Of a stretch of 64,000 nt of DNA, positions 51,413 through 60,509 are shown piece by piece. The notes beneath the pieces are model-generated. The model saw only the letters and a list, made by a program, of their open reading frames with translations, was not told the DNA's origin and made no database searches. Origin of the DNA: Flaviflagellibacter sp963786225 (GTDB lineage: Bacteria > Pseudomonadota > Alphaproteobacteria > Rhizobiales > Methylopilaceae); the NCBI GenBank assembly GCA_963786225.1, contig CAWAYQ010000032.1, positions 186,001 to 250,000 of the forward strand. The letters run 5' to 3'. Position numbers and translations under genes: made by a program. The first letter of the stretch is position 1, and each line of letters begins with the position of its first letter.

Positions 51413-51432
51413 AACTCGGGTTAACCCGAGTT
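51413..51432. repeat. 20-bp perfect palindrome
   Basis: AACTCGGGTTAACCCGAGTT is fully self-complementary, lying in the middle of the hairpin set before ligD. It may be part of an interspersed palindromic repeat; a regulator site is possible. Confidence 0.7.
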
Positions 51433-51447
51433 GGGTCGACAAGTCGG

Positions 51448-51472
51448 CTCTCTCCCGCTCTGCGGGAGAGAG
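51448..51472. repeat. 11-bp perfect hairpin before ligD
   Basis: CTCTCTCCCGC and GCGGGAGAGAG pair with a TCT loop. It shares the CTCTCCCGC core with the hairpin at 51311 and ends 52 bp before the ligD start. Confidence 0.8.
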
Positions 51473-51524
51473 AGAGCATGCCCCGGCTGGAACGACTGTC
51501 CGCACGCCGCCGAATTGAATCGGC

Positions 51525-54110
51525 GTGCCAAAACTGCTCGACACCTACCGCAAGAAGCGCGACTTCTCGAAGACCCCGGAGCCAAGCCCCGAAGAGGGCA
51601 CGGCGGAGGGCAATGCGTTTGTCGTCCAGAAGCACGACGCGACGCGGCTGCACTACGATTTCCGGCTCGAACTCGACGGCGTGATGAAAAGCTGGGCGGT
51701 GACCCGGGGCCCGAGCCTCGTGCCCGGCGACAAGCGCCTCGCGGTCCAGACTGAGGACCATCCGATTGCCTACAACGCGTTCGAGGGCATCATCCCCAAA
51801 GACCAGTATGGCGGGGGGACGGTGATGATCTGGGACCGCGGCACCTGGGAGCCCGAGGGCGATCCGCGCAAAGGCCTGAAAAAGGGCCATCTCGATTTCA
51901 CCCTGAAGGGCGAGAAGTTGTCGGGTCGGTGGCATCTGGTGCGGATGCGCAAGAAAGGGCGGGAGAAGACCGATCCCTGGCTGCTCATAAAATCCGATGA
52001 CGAGGCGGCCCGCGGCGCGGGCGATCCGGATGTCCTGGAAGAAAAGGACCGCTCGGTTGTGACGGGGCGGACGATCCCCGAAATAGCGGGGGCCAAGGAC
52101 CGGGTGTGGAACTCCAACCGTGGCGACAGCGTGCATTCGGCGGAGGAAACCAAACCGAAGGGCGCCGCGGCGAAGTTGCCGAAAAAATCGGCGTCCGCGG
52201 TCGTGAAGAGCGGGAAAAAGGCCAGATTGCCGGACTTCGTGCCGCCGCAACTCGCGACTCTGGTGGCCAATGCGCGAAACGGGCCGAACTGGGTCCATGA
52301 AGTAAAGTTCGACGGCTACCGTCTCCAGGCGCGGCTCAGGAACGGCGAGGTGAGGTTGCTGACCCGGAACGGGCTCGACTGGACGAGCCGGTTTCCGAAC
52401 ATCTGCAAGGCCGTGGCCGACCTGCCGGCCGAAACCGCGCTGATCGACGGCGAGGCCGTGGTCGAGGACGAGACGGGCGTTTCGAGTTTTTCGGCCCTGC
52501 AGCAGGATCTCGGCGGCCGCGGCGGCAAGCTCGTCGCCGGAAAGGCGATGTATTACGCGTTCGACCTTCTGCATCTCGACGGCCGCGATCTGACACCGTT
52601 GCCTTTGCGCGAGCGCAAAGCGGCTTTGGCCGCATTGCTCGAACAGGCGCCGCATGAGCGGCTGCGGTTTTCCGAACATATCGACGGCGACGGCGAAGCA
52701 ATGCTCCGGCACGCCTGCCGCCTCGGTCTCGAAGGCATCATCTGCAAGAGTGCGGACGCACCGTACCGGTCGGGCCGCAGCGATGCCTGGGTCAAGGTGA
52801 AATGCACCGCGCGGTCGGAATTCGTGATTGCCGGTTATGTGCCGTCGACCGTGTCGCAAGGCATGATCGGCTCCCTTGTCGTTGGCTATTACGACAAGGG
52901 AAAGCTTGTCCATGCCGGCCGCGTCGGCACCGGCTACACGCAGAAGATCGCCCGGGACCTCAAAAAGGCAATCGCAGCGCGAAAGTCCGACAGGCAACCC
53001 TTTGGCGGCACGCTTTCCGCGGAAGCACGGCGCGGCGTGGTCTGGGCACGACCCGAACTCGTCGCCGAGGTCGAATTTCGCGGCTGGACCCATGACGGGT
53101 CGTTGCGGCACGCTAGCTTCAAGGGGCTGAGAGAAGACAAGGAAGCCAAAGACGTGGTGCGCGAAGTGCCGAAGGGTGCGCCGGAGCCACCCAAGCCGAA
53201 ACCGTCCGCCGCGACCAAAAAAAAGGGCGTTACGGTCGCCGGCGTCTCGCTAAGCCATCCCGAACGGGTGCTGTGGGAAGAGCAGGGCATCACCAAGCAG
53301 GGGCTTGCCGAATTCTACGCCGAGATTGCCGACTGGATTCTGCCGCATCTCGTCGATCGTCCGTTGTCTCTCGTGCGCTGCCCGTCGGGCTCGCAAAAGC
53401 ACTGCTTCTTCCAGAAGCACGCCTGGGCCGGGCTCGGCGAGGGCATCAGCGAGATCGAGGTGCCGGGCGACACCGAGAAGATGCTGGCGATCAAGGACAT
53501 CAAGGGCCTGGTCTCGCTCGTCCAGGCAGGCGTTCTCGAAATCCATCCATGGGGATCGAAGCTGCCGAAGCTGACCATGCCCGACCTGTTGATCTTCGAT
53601 CTCGACCCGGGCGACGACGTTGCATGGACGCAGGTGGTCGAAGGGGCGCGGGAAGTCCGCGAGCGGTTGAAGGGCATCGGCCTCGAAAGCTTCGTCAAGA
53701 CAACCGGCGGCAAGGGCCTGCATGCGGTCGTACCCCTGGTGCCCGACACGGGTTGGGAAGAGGCCAAGAACTTCGCCCGCGTCTTCGCCGAGCAGATGGC
53801 CGCAGACAGCCCGGATCTCTACGTCTCGACCATGTCGAAGAAAATCCGGAAGGGCCGGGTTTTTGTCGATTATCTCCGGAACGGACAGGGCGCGACCGCC
53901 GTTGCTGCGTACTCGACCCGGGCGAGGACCGGCGCTCCCGTGGCGACGCCGCTGACCTGGGACGAACTCGGCCCCGACGTGAAGGGCGATCATTTCAATG
54001 TCTCGAATGTGGTCCGGCGCTTGCAACATCTCGACCGCGATCCCTGGACCGACTTCTTCAAGACACGCCAGTCGCTTAAGAAAGTGCTCGGCAGGCTGCG
54101 CAAGGGCTGA
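51525..54110 (+). CDS. ligD: ATP-dependent DNA ligase D (phosphoesterase-ligase-polymerase)
   Basis: The 861-residue protein has all three LigD domains. A 3'-phosphoesterase comes first (about 30-160, VQKHDATRLHYDFRLEL with metal His). The ligase domain follows (about 235-545), with adenylated lysine K261 in EVKFDGYR. The polymerase/primase domain is C-terminal (about 565-861), with the FDLDPGDD catalytic aspartates. The domain order is PE-Lig-Pol. It trims, fills and seals DNA ends delivered by Ku. The GTG start at 51525 has a poor ribosome site. It follows the hairpin set and precedes the alpha-glucan operon. Confidence 0.97.
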   Translation: MPKLLDTYRKKRDFSKTPEPSPEEGTAEGNAFVVQKHDATRLHYDFRLELDGVMKSWAVTRGPSLVPGDKRLAVQTEDHPIAYNAFEGIIPKDQYGGGTVMIWDRGTWEPEGDPRKGLKKGHLDFTLKGEKLSGRWHLVRMRKKGREKTDPWLLIKSDDEAARGAGDPDVLEEKDRSVVTGRTIPEIAGAKDRVWNSNRGDSVHSAEETKPKGAAAKLPKKSASAVVKSGKKARLPDFVPPQLATLVANARNGPNWVHEVKFDGYRLQARLRNGEVRLLTRNGLDWTSRFPNICKAVADLPAETALIDGEAVVEDETGVSSFSALQQDLGGRGGKLVAGKAMYYAFDLLHLDGRDLTPLPLRERKAALAALLEQAPHERLRFSEHIDGDGEAMLRHACRLGLEGIICKSADAPYRSGRSDAWVKVKCTARSEFVIAGYVPSTVSQGMIGSLVVGYYDKGKLVHAGRVGTGYTQKIARDLKKAIAARKSDRQPFGGTLSAEARRGVVWARPELVAEVEFRGWTHDGSLRHASFKGLREDKEAKDVVREVPKGAPEPPKPKPSAATKKKGVTVAGVSLSHPERVLWEEQGITKQGLAEFYAEIADWILPHLVDRPLSLVRCPSGSQKHCFFQKHAWAGLGEGISEIEVPGDTEKMLAIKDIKGLVSLVQAGVLEIHPWGSKLPKLTMPDLLIFDLDPGDDVAWTQVVEGAREVRERLKGIGLESFVKTTGGKGLHAVVPLVPDTGWEEAKNFARVFAEQMAADSPDLYVSTMSKKIRKGRVFVDYLRNGQGATAVAAYSTRARTGAPVATPLTWDELGPDVKGDHFNVSNVVRRLQHLDRDPWTDFFKTRQSLKKVLGRLRKG

Positions 54111-54142
54111 GATCTCTAGACAAGGAACGGGCAAAACCCCGC

Positions 54143-56323
54143 ATGAAATCCAGCGGACCGACGGACTGGGCGCGCGTTCTTGGAGAGACCGCCCGCACGC
54201 TGACCTCTTCCCTCACACGAGCCATGAGCATGCACCGCTTCAGTGACGGCGCGCCCGCGCCTCTGGGTGCTGTCTGGGACGGAAAGGGCGTCAATTTCGC
54301 TCTGTTCTCGCAGCATGCGACGGCGGTGGAACTGTGCCTGTTCGAACAGGCGGGGGAACGGGAGAGCCTCCGCATCGCGATGCGGGGACGGACCGACAAT
54401 GTCTGGCACATCTATGTCGAGGGGCTGACGCCGGGGCAGCTCTACGGCTATCGGGTGCATGGGCCTTACGACCCGAACCGCGGACACCGGTTCAATCCGC
54501 ACAAACTGCTGATCGATCCCTATGCGCGGCTGCTGTCAGGCAAATTGCGCTGGCACGATTCCATGTACGGATACCGGCTCGGCTCGCAGCGCGGCGACCT
54601 GACCATGGACCGAAGGGATTCGGCACGCTTTGTGCCGAAAAGCGTGGTCGAGGAGCCCGCGCATTTCTGGGGCGACGACAGGAGACCCAATATTCCGTGG
54701 CGCGACACGGTGATCTATGAGGCTCACGTCAAAGGCCTGACGGAGCTGTATCCCGACATTCCGCAAGCAGCACGTGGTACGTACGCGGCGCTCGGGCACC
54801 CCAGGGTGATCGAGCATTTGAAGAAGATCGGCATAACCGCGATCGAGCTCCTCCCGATCCACGCCTTCGTCGACGACCGCTTTCTGGTCGAGAAGAACCT
54901 GAAGAATTATTGGGGATATTCGACGCTCGCCTATTTCGCCCCGGAGCCGCGCTATCTCGGCGAAGCGGGCGTCAACGGCTTCAAGGGCGCGATCCGAGCG
55001 CTGCACGATGCCGGCATCGAAGTCATCATGGACGTCGTCTACAACCACACCGCCGAAGGCAGCCATCTCGGGCCCACGCTCTCGCTCCGGGGCATTGATA
55101 ACGCGGTCTACTACAAGGCGCCGAACGACAATCCGCGCTATTCATGGGATTCGACGGGTACCGGCAACACACTCGACGTCTCGCATCCCCGCGTTCTGCA
55201 GATGGTCCTGGATTCGCTCCGGCACTGGGTCGAGACCTATCACGTGGACGGCTTCCGCTTCGACCTCGCGACGACGCTCGCACGCGATTCCTACCAGTTC
55301 GAGCAGCGTTCCGCGTTTCTTCAGACGGTCGGGCAGGACCCTGTCCTGTCGCGGGTCAAGCTGATCGCCGAACCCTGGGATCTCGGCGAAGGCGGTTACC
55401 GGCTCGGTCATTTTCCGACCGGATGGAGCGAATGGAACGATCAGTTCCGTGACACGGTGCGCGGCTTCTGGCGCGGTGACGAGGGGCAGCTTCCGTCGCT
55501 CGGCCGCGTACTGGCAGGCTCGCGCGAAACATTCGAGCCGTCGGGCCGTCATCCCTGGGCGTCGATCAACTTCGTGACCTCGCATGACGGATACACGCTG
55601 AACGATCTCGTTTCCTACAACGATCGTCATAACGAGGCGAACGGCGAGGACAACAAGGATGGCCATAGCCACAATATCAGCTGGAACCACGGCGCGGAGG
55701 GTCCGACCGACGACGCGGACATCAATGCCCTGCGCGCGCGCCAGAAGCGGAATTTCTTCGCGACACTGATGTTCTCGCAGGGCGTTCCGATGATCCTGAT
55801 GGGCGACGAGATGTCCCGCTCCCAGGACGGCAACAACAACGCGTACGCACAGGACAATGCCACCAACTGGCTCGACTGGCGCAAGGGTCCGGAAGCCGAT
55901 CCGACGCTCCAGACGTTCGTCGAAAATCTGAGCGGCCTGCGCGCCCGCTACGACGCCTTCCGGCGCCGCACCTTCCTGACCGGCGCGCATGTCGGCGCCA
56001 ACGGTCTGCGCGATGTCTATTGGCTCGTGCCCGAGGGCCGCGAGATGACCGATGCGGACTGGCAGGACGGGCTGCGGAGGACGATCGGCATGCAGTTCGG
56101 CAATGACGCGCCGGACGGCCACCGTTTCCTGATGCTGATGAATTCCTGGCACGAGTCTGTAAAGTTCCAGCTGCCGGAACATTTTCCCGGTGGGCAATGG
56201 GGGCTGCTGTTCGACACCGGTGTGGGCGAGGGGCTGGTGAGCACCTATCCGGCCACGCTTTCTGCGGGTGAAACTTATGAGATTCCGGCGCGCACGCTTG
56301 TGCTGTTCCGGCACGAGGGATGA
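54143..56323 (+). CDS. glgX: Glycogen debranching enzyme GlgX
   Basis: The 726-residue GH13 protein has a CBM48-like N-terminal domain (PLGAVWDGKGVNFALFS) and the catalytic regions DVVYNHTAEGSHLGPTL, DGFRFDLATTLAR (nucleophile Asp), LIAEPWDLGEGGY (acid Glu) and NFVTSHDGYTLNDLVSYN. It hydrolyses alpha-1,6 branches left by phosphorylase. An internal ATG at 54224 (MSMHRFSDG) matches the usual N-terminus better and may be the true start. It heads the glgX-malQ-glgE-treS-glgB group. Confidence 0.94.
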   Translation: MKSSGPTDWARVLGETARTLTSSLTRAMSMHRFSDGAPAPLGAVWDGKGVNFALFSQHATAVELCLFEQAGERESLRIAMRGRTDNVWHIYVEGLTPGQLYGYRVHGPYDPNRGHRFNPHKLLIDPYARLLSGKLRWHDSMYGYRLGSQRGDLTMDRRDSARFVPKSVVEEPAHFWGDDRRPNIPWRDTVIYEAHVKGLTELYPDIPQAARGTYAALGHPRVIEHLKKIGITAIELLPIHAFVDDRFLVEKNLKNYWGYSTLAYFAPEPRYLGEAGVNGFKGAIRALHDAGIEVIMDVVYNHTAEGSHLGPTLSLRGIDNAVYYKAPNDNPRYSWDSTGTGNTLDVSHPRVLQMVLDSLRHWVETYHVDGFRFDLATTLARDSYQFEQRSAFLQTVGQDPVLSRVKLIAEPWDLGEGGYRLGHFPTGWSEWNDQFRDTVRGFWRGDEGQLPSLGRVLAGSRETFEPSGRHPWASINFVTSHDGYTLNDLVSYNDRHNEANGEDNKDGHSHNISWNHGAEGPTDDADINALRARQKRNFFATLMFSQGVPMILMGDEMSRSQDGNNNAYAQDNATNWLDWRKGPEADPTLQTFVENLSGLRARYDAFRRRTFLTGAHVGANGLRDVYWLVPEGREMTDADWQDGLRRTIGMQFGNDAPDGHRFLMLMNSWHESVKFQLPEHFPGGQWGLLFDTGVGEGLVSTYPATLSAGETYEIPARTLVLFRHEG

Positions 56324-56335
56324 GGCTGAGGGTTT

Positions 56336-58429
56336 ATGAGCGAGCATGACAGCCTGATCCTTCGCCTCGTCGATATCGCGGGCGTGGCGCCGGGCTTCCG
56401 CGACCAGCATGGCGCATGGATCGACACGCCGCTTCAGGCGCGGTGCGCCGTGCTCGACGGGTTCGGCCTGTCGACGCGGACATTGGAGGAGACGCGCGAC
56501 AGCCTGCAAGAGATCGAGACGTTGCGGCTCGGCCTCGTCCCGGCCCTGATCCCGGCCGTGGCGGACACGCCGACCTTGGCGCCCTGCCGGACGGGGCGAG
56601 ACAGCGCCGCGTGGCGGCTGACCAATGAAGCGGGAATTGTGCGCGAGGGCCATTCGCCGGTCGGGGACGGTCATGTCCTGCTGCCGCCGCTTGGCGCGGG
56701 CTATTACGGTCTTGTCCTCGACACCGGCGATGCACGCGCCGAGGCAACGATCATTTCCGCGCCGCCACGCTGCTGGGCGCCGAGCGCGCTTGCGGACGGC
56801 GGACGTTTCTGGGGCGCGGTCGCCCAGGTGTACGGACTGAACACACCCCGCAATCTGGGGATCGGCGAGTATACCGATATTGCGGACGCCGCCTCCGGCA
56901 CGGGCGCGCTCGGCGGGGACTTTCTCGGTCTCAGTCCGCTGCATGCGCTGTTTGCGGCTGACCGGGCCAAATACTCGCCCTATTCGCCGTCCTCGCGTCT
57001 CTTTCTCGAAAGCCTGCATCTCGATGTGACGGCGGTGCCGGGCTTTGCAGAAAGCAGGGCCGCCGCCCTCATGGAGAACATCGAGTTCAAGGCCAAACTG
57101 GCGGGCCTGCGCGCCGCGCCTCTGGTCGATCACGTTGCTGTATGGGCGCTGAAACGGCCGCTGCTCGACGCCCTGTTCGAGGACTTTGCGGCGCGCGGCG
57201 CGGACGCGGCATTCACAGCCTTCCGTACCAAGGGCGGTGAGCCGCTTGAACTGCACGCGGCCTTCGAAGCCCTATCCGAACATTTTTGCACCGAGGGCCG
57301 GATGTGGACGGGCGAATGGCCGGAGGCGTTCCGCTCGCCGAGATCCGATGTCGTGACCTGGTTCCGGGAAGAGAAGGCGGACCTCGTGACCTTCCATGCC
57401 TGGCTGCAATGGCAGGCGGATATACAGCTCGCCGCAGCGGCGACGCGCGCAGCGAAGGCCGGAATGCGTGTCGGGCTCTACCGCGATCTTGCGGTCGGCG
57501 GCGATCGCGGCGGATCGGAAGTCTGGGCCGCGCCGGAGCTGTTCTCAGCGACCTTGTCCGTCGGCGCGCCGCCCGATCCGCTCGGGCCGCAAGGCCAGAA
57601 CTGGGGCCTGCCTCCGATGGACCCTTTCGCGCTCGAGCGCCATGGTCTCAAAGCCTTCCGCGCGCTCGTGACCGCGAATATGCGTCATGCCGGCGCGATC
57701 CGCATCGACCATGCGTTCCAGCTCTCACGCCTGTTCCTCATTCCGCAGGGTGGCCACGCTTCCGAGGGGGCCTATGTTGCGTTTCCGTTCCAGGCCATGC
57801 TCGCGGCGCTCCGTCTCGAAAGCCACCGCGCGAAATGCCTCGTCATCGCAGAGGATCTCGGCACCGCCCCGGAGGGCTTTTCCGACGCGATCATGCATGC
57901 GGGGCTGTTGTCCTACCGGGTGATGTACTTCGAGCGCGGCGAACATGGGCGTTTCAAGCGGCCCGGCGAATATCCGCGGGATGCGATGTCGGTTTTCACG
58001 ACCCACGATTTGCCGACCCTGCGCGGCTGGTGGCGCGGGCTCGACGTCGACCTGCGCCAGACGCTCGGCGTGTTCGATGCGGCCCGGGCCGACGATGAGC
58101 GCGCGGCGCGTCGTCATGATGTCAATAAATTCTGCGACGCGCTTAAGGAGGAGGGACTGGTGGAGAACGCGGAGCCGCCGCCGGAACCGCCGCTGGATGC
58201 GGCCGTGCGCTTCATAGCGCGGGCTCCCTCGGCGCTGACGGCTCTGCAGTTCGAGGACGCCGCAAATGAGCTGAACCAGGCCAATATGCCGGGTCTGGAC
58301 CAGGGGCACCCCAATTGGCGACGGCGACTTTCCAAGACCGTCCAAGAGCTTACCGCGCCCGATGGACAAGTGGCGCACTGGTCGGGCCTGATGTCGCAAG
58401 AGGGACGAGGACGAGGCAAAGAGGCATGA
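56336..58429 (+). CDS. malQ: 4-alpha-glucanotransferase MalQ
   Basis: The 697-residue GH77 protein has an N-terminal region, then FWGAVAQVYGLNTPRNLGIG, the catalytic barrel with RIDHAFQLSRLFLIPQG (nucleophile Asp), VIAEDLGTAPEGF (acid Glu) and VFTTHDLPTLRGWWRG (stabilising Asp). It moves glucan segments between maltooligosaccharides. The start is 12 bp after the glgX stop. In this operon it could process short glucans made by GlgX or supply maltose units to TreS and GlgE. Confidence 0.93.
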   Translation: MSEHDSLILRLVDIAGVAPGFRDQHGAWIDTPLQARCAVLDGFGLSTRTLEETRDSLQEIETLRLGLVPALIPAVADTPTLAPCRTGRDSAAWRLTNEAGIVREGHSPVGDGHVLLPPLGAGYYGLVLDTGDARAEATIISAPPRCWAPSALADGGRFWGAVAQVYGLNTPRNLGIGEYTDIADAASGTGALGGDFLGLSPLHALFAADRAKYSPYSPSSRLFLESLHLDVTAVPGFAESRAAALMENIEFKAKLAGLRAAPLVDHVAVWALKRPLLDALFEDFAARGADAAFTAFRTKGGEPLELHAAFEALSEHFCTEGRMWTGEWPEAFRSPRSDVVTWFREEKADLVTFHAWLQWQADIQLAAAATRAAKAGMRVGLYRDLAVGGDRGGSEVWAAPELFSATLSVGAPPDPLGPQGQNWGLPPMDPFALERHGLKAFRALVTANMRHAGAIRIDHAFQLSRLFLIPQGGHASEGAYVAFPFQAMLAALRLESHRAKCLVIAEDLGTAPEGFSDAIMHAGLLSYRVMYFERGEHGRFKRPGEYPRDAMSVFTTHDLPTLRGWWRGLDVDLRQTLGVFDAARADDERAARRHDVNKFCDALKEEGLVENAEPPPEPPLDAAVRFIARAPSALTALQFEDAANELNQANMPGLDQGHPNWRRRLSKTVQELTAPDGQVAHWSGLMSQEGRGRGKEA

Positions 58430-58508
58430 ATTCGCAATACGTTGCCGCTATGGTCGATTGCGAAACCTGTTTGCCTTCTTTCGGCGTTGCGTAAGAGGAA
58501 GGTCCTGC

Positions 58509-60509
58509 ATGAACGTACCCGGTCCCCTGAACTTCAAGCCGCTCGACAGCTCCCCGGAGCCCGACGGAGCCGGCCGCGTCATCATCGAAAATGTCTGGCC
58601 CGAGATCGACGGCGGCCGTACCCCAGTGAAGCGGGTCGTGGGCGAGGAGGTCGAGGTCTGGGCCGACATCTTCTGCGACGGGCATGACATCCTCTCGGCC
58701 GAAATCCTCTACCGCGCGGAAGACGAGACGGAGTGGAAACGCACGCCTCTCGCCTTCGTCGAACAGGATCGCTGGAAGGGTACCTTCCCGCTTGAGAAGA
58801 ATGCCCGTTATCTCTTCACCATCGAGGCTTGGCGCGACGTGTTCGGCTCGTGGCTTAACGAGGTTCAGAAGAAGAAGGCGGCCGGCCAGAACGTCACCAG
58901 CGAGATAACCGAAGGCGTTGCGCTGCTGGAAAAGGCCGCCGCGCGTGCGCCGACCGTCAAGAACATATTGGCGGATGTGCGCAAGGAAGAGGCCGGCTCC
59001 GACTCCCAGCTCGACATCCTACTCGATCCGTTCGCCGCCAAGACCATCCAGGACGCGGCCGAGCGTGGCAATCTCTCGCGCTATGACCGCGAGCTTGTGG
59101 TCATCGCGGACCGCATCGCGGCGCGATATTCGGCCTGGTATGAGCTTTTTCCGCGCTCCATGTCCGACGATCCGGCGCGGCACGGCACGTTCGACGACGT
59201 CATCGCCAAGCTTCCGTATGTACGAGGTATGGGATTCGACGTTCTTTATTTCCCGCCGATCCACCCGATCGGAAAGAAAAACCGCAAGGGCCGCAACAAC
59301 GCGCTAAAGGCGGAGCGCGGCGATCCCGGCTCGGTCTACGCCATCGGTTCGGAGGAGGGCGGACACGATGCGGTGCATCCCGAACTCGGCACGATCGAGG
59401 ATTTCCGCCGGCTTGTCGCGGCGGCGAAGGAAGAAGGGCTGGAGATCGCACTCGACTTTGCCATCCAGTGTTCGCCCGACCATCCCTGGATCAGGGAGCA
59501 TCCGGAATGGTTCGACTGGCGGCCGGACGGCACACTCAAATATGCCGAGAACCCGCCGAAGAAATACGAGGATATCGTCAACGTCGATTTCTACAACGAG
59601 GGCGCCTTCCCCGGATTGTGGCTGGCGCTGCGCGATGTCGTGATGTTCTGGGCGAAGGAAGGCGTGCGGATTTTCCGCGTCGACAATCCCCACACCAAGC
59701 CGCTGCCGTTCTGGAAGTGGATGATCCGCGACGTGACTCGCGTCTATCCCGACGCGATCTTCCTGGCGGAAGCATTCACACGGCCGAAAATGATGCGCGC
59801 TTTGGCCAAGATCGGCTTCCAGCAGAGCTATACCTATTTCACCTGGCGCAACACGAAGGCCGAGCTGGCCGCCTATGTGACCGAACTCGGCGGGGACATG
59901 GGCGAATACTATCGCCCGAACTTTTTCGTCAATACGCCAGACATCAACCCGATCCCGCTGCAGACCGCGGGGCGGGCCGGCTTCATTGCGCGTGCGACGC
60001 TCGCCGCGACTTTGTCGGGTTCCTGGGGCGTCTATTCCGGTTTTGAGTTGTGCGAGGCGACGCCTCTGCCGGGCAAAGAGGAATATCTCAACTCCGAAAA
60101 GTACGAGATCAAGGCCTGGGACTGGAACCGGCCGGGCAATATCCGCGCGCACATCACCGCCCTGAACGCAATCCGGCGCGACAATCCGGCCCTGCACGAT
60201 TTCCGCAATGTGCTGTTCCTCAATGCCTGGAACGACAATGTGCTGGCTTATGCGCGGCTGACGCCGGAGCGCGACAATTGCGTGGTCGTGCTCGTCAATC
60301 TCGATCCGCACAACAGGCAGGATGTCAGCTTCGAAATTCCGCTTTGGGAATTCGGTCTGCCCGATCATGCCACGATCGAGGCCCAGGACTTGCTTGGCAA
60401 AGAGAACTTCACCCTGCGCGGAAAAGTGCAGACCGTCGCGCTTGATCCTGCAACCCGCCCCGTCTTCATCTGGCGGCTCATCCCGCCCGTTTCACAGAGC
60501 AAACCATGA
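58509..60509 (+). CDS. glgE: Maltosyltransferase GlgE (alpha-1,4-glucan:maltose-1-phosphate maltosyltransferase)
   Basis: The 666-residue GH13_3 protein has an N-terminal beta domain, a family insertion, and the catalytic parts EIALDFAIQCSPDHPW, VRIFRVDNPHTKPLPFW (nucleophile Asp), IFLAEAFTRPKMM (Glu) and FVNTPDINP (Asp). GlgE extends alpha-1,4 glucan from maltose-1-phosphate. The start at 58509 has AGAGGAAGG before it; the frame from 58458 is rejected. Its stop overlaps the treS start (ATGA), so both halves of the pathway are made together. Confidence 0.96.
   Translation: MNVPGPLNFKPLDSSPEPDGAGRVIIENVWPEIDGGRTPVKRVVGEEVEVWADIFCDGHDILSAEILYRAEDETEWKRTPLAFVEQDRWKGTFPLEKNARYLFTIEAWRDVFGSWLNEVQKKKAAGQNVTSEITEGVALLEKAAARAPTVKNILADVRKEEAGSDSQLDILLDPFAAKTIQDAAERGNLSRYDRELVVIADRIAARYSAWYELFPRSMSDDPARHGTFDDVIAKLPYVRGMGFDVLYFPPIHPIGKKNRKGRNNALKAERGDPGSVYAIGSEEGGHDAVHPELGTIEDFRRLVAAAKEEGLEIALDFAIQCSPDHPWIREHPEWFDWRPDGTLKYAENPPKKYEDIVNVDFYNEGAFPGLWLALRDVVMFWAKEGVRIFRVDNPHTKPLPFWKWMIRDVTRVYPDAIFLAEAFTRPKMMRALAKIGFQQSYTYFTWRNTKAELAAYVTELGGDMGEYYRPNFFVNTPDINPIPLQTAGRAGFIARATLAATLSGSWGVYSGFELCEATPLPGKEEYLNSEKYEIKAWDWNRPGNIRAHITALNAIRRDNPALHDFRNVLFLNAWNDNVLAYARLTPERDNCVVVLVNLDPHNRQDVSFEIPLWEFGLPDHATIEAQDLLGKENFTLRGKVQTVALDPATRPVFIWRLIPPVSQSKP

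Noticed and set aside
55142..57256. Leftward open frame of 704 codons opposite glgX and malQ
   Set aside because: Antisense shadow with no recognisable domain; the rightward genes have catalytic motifs over the whole span.
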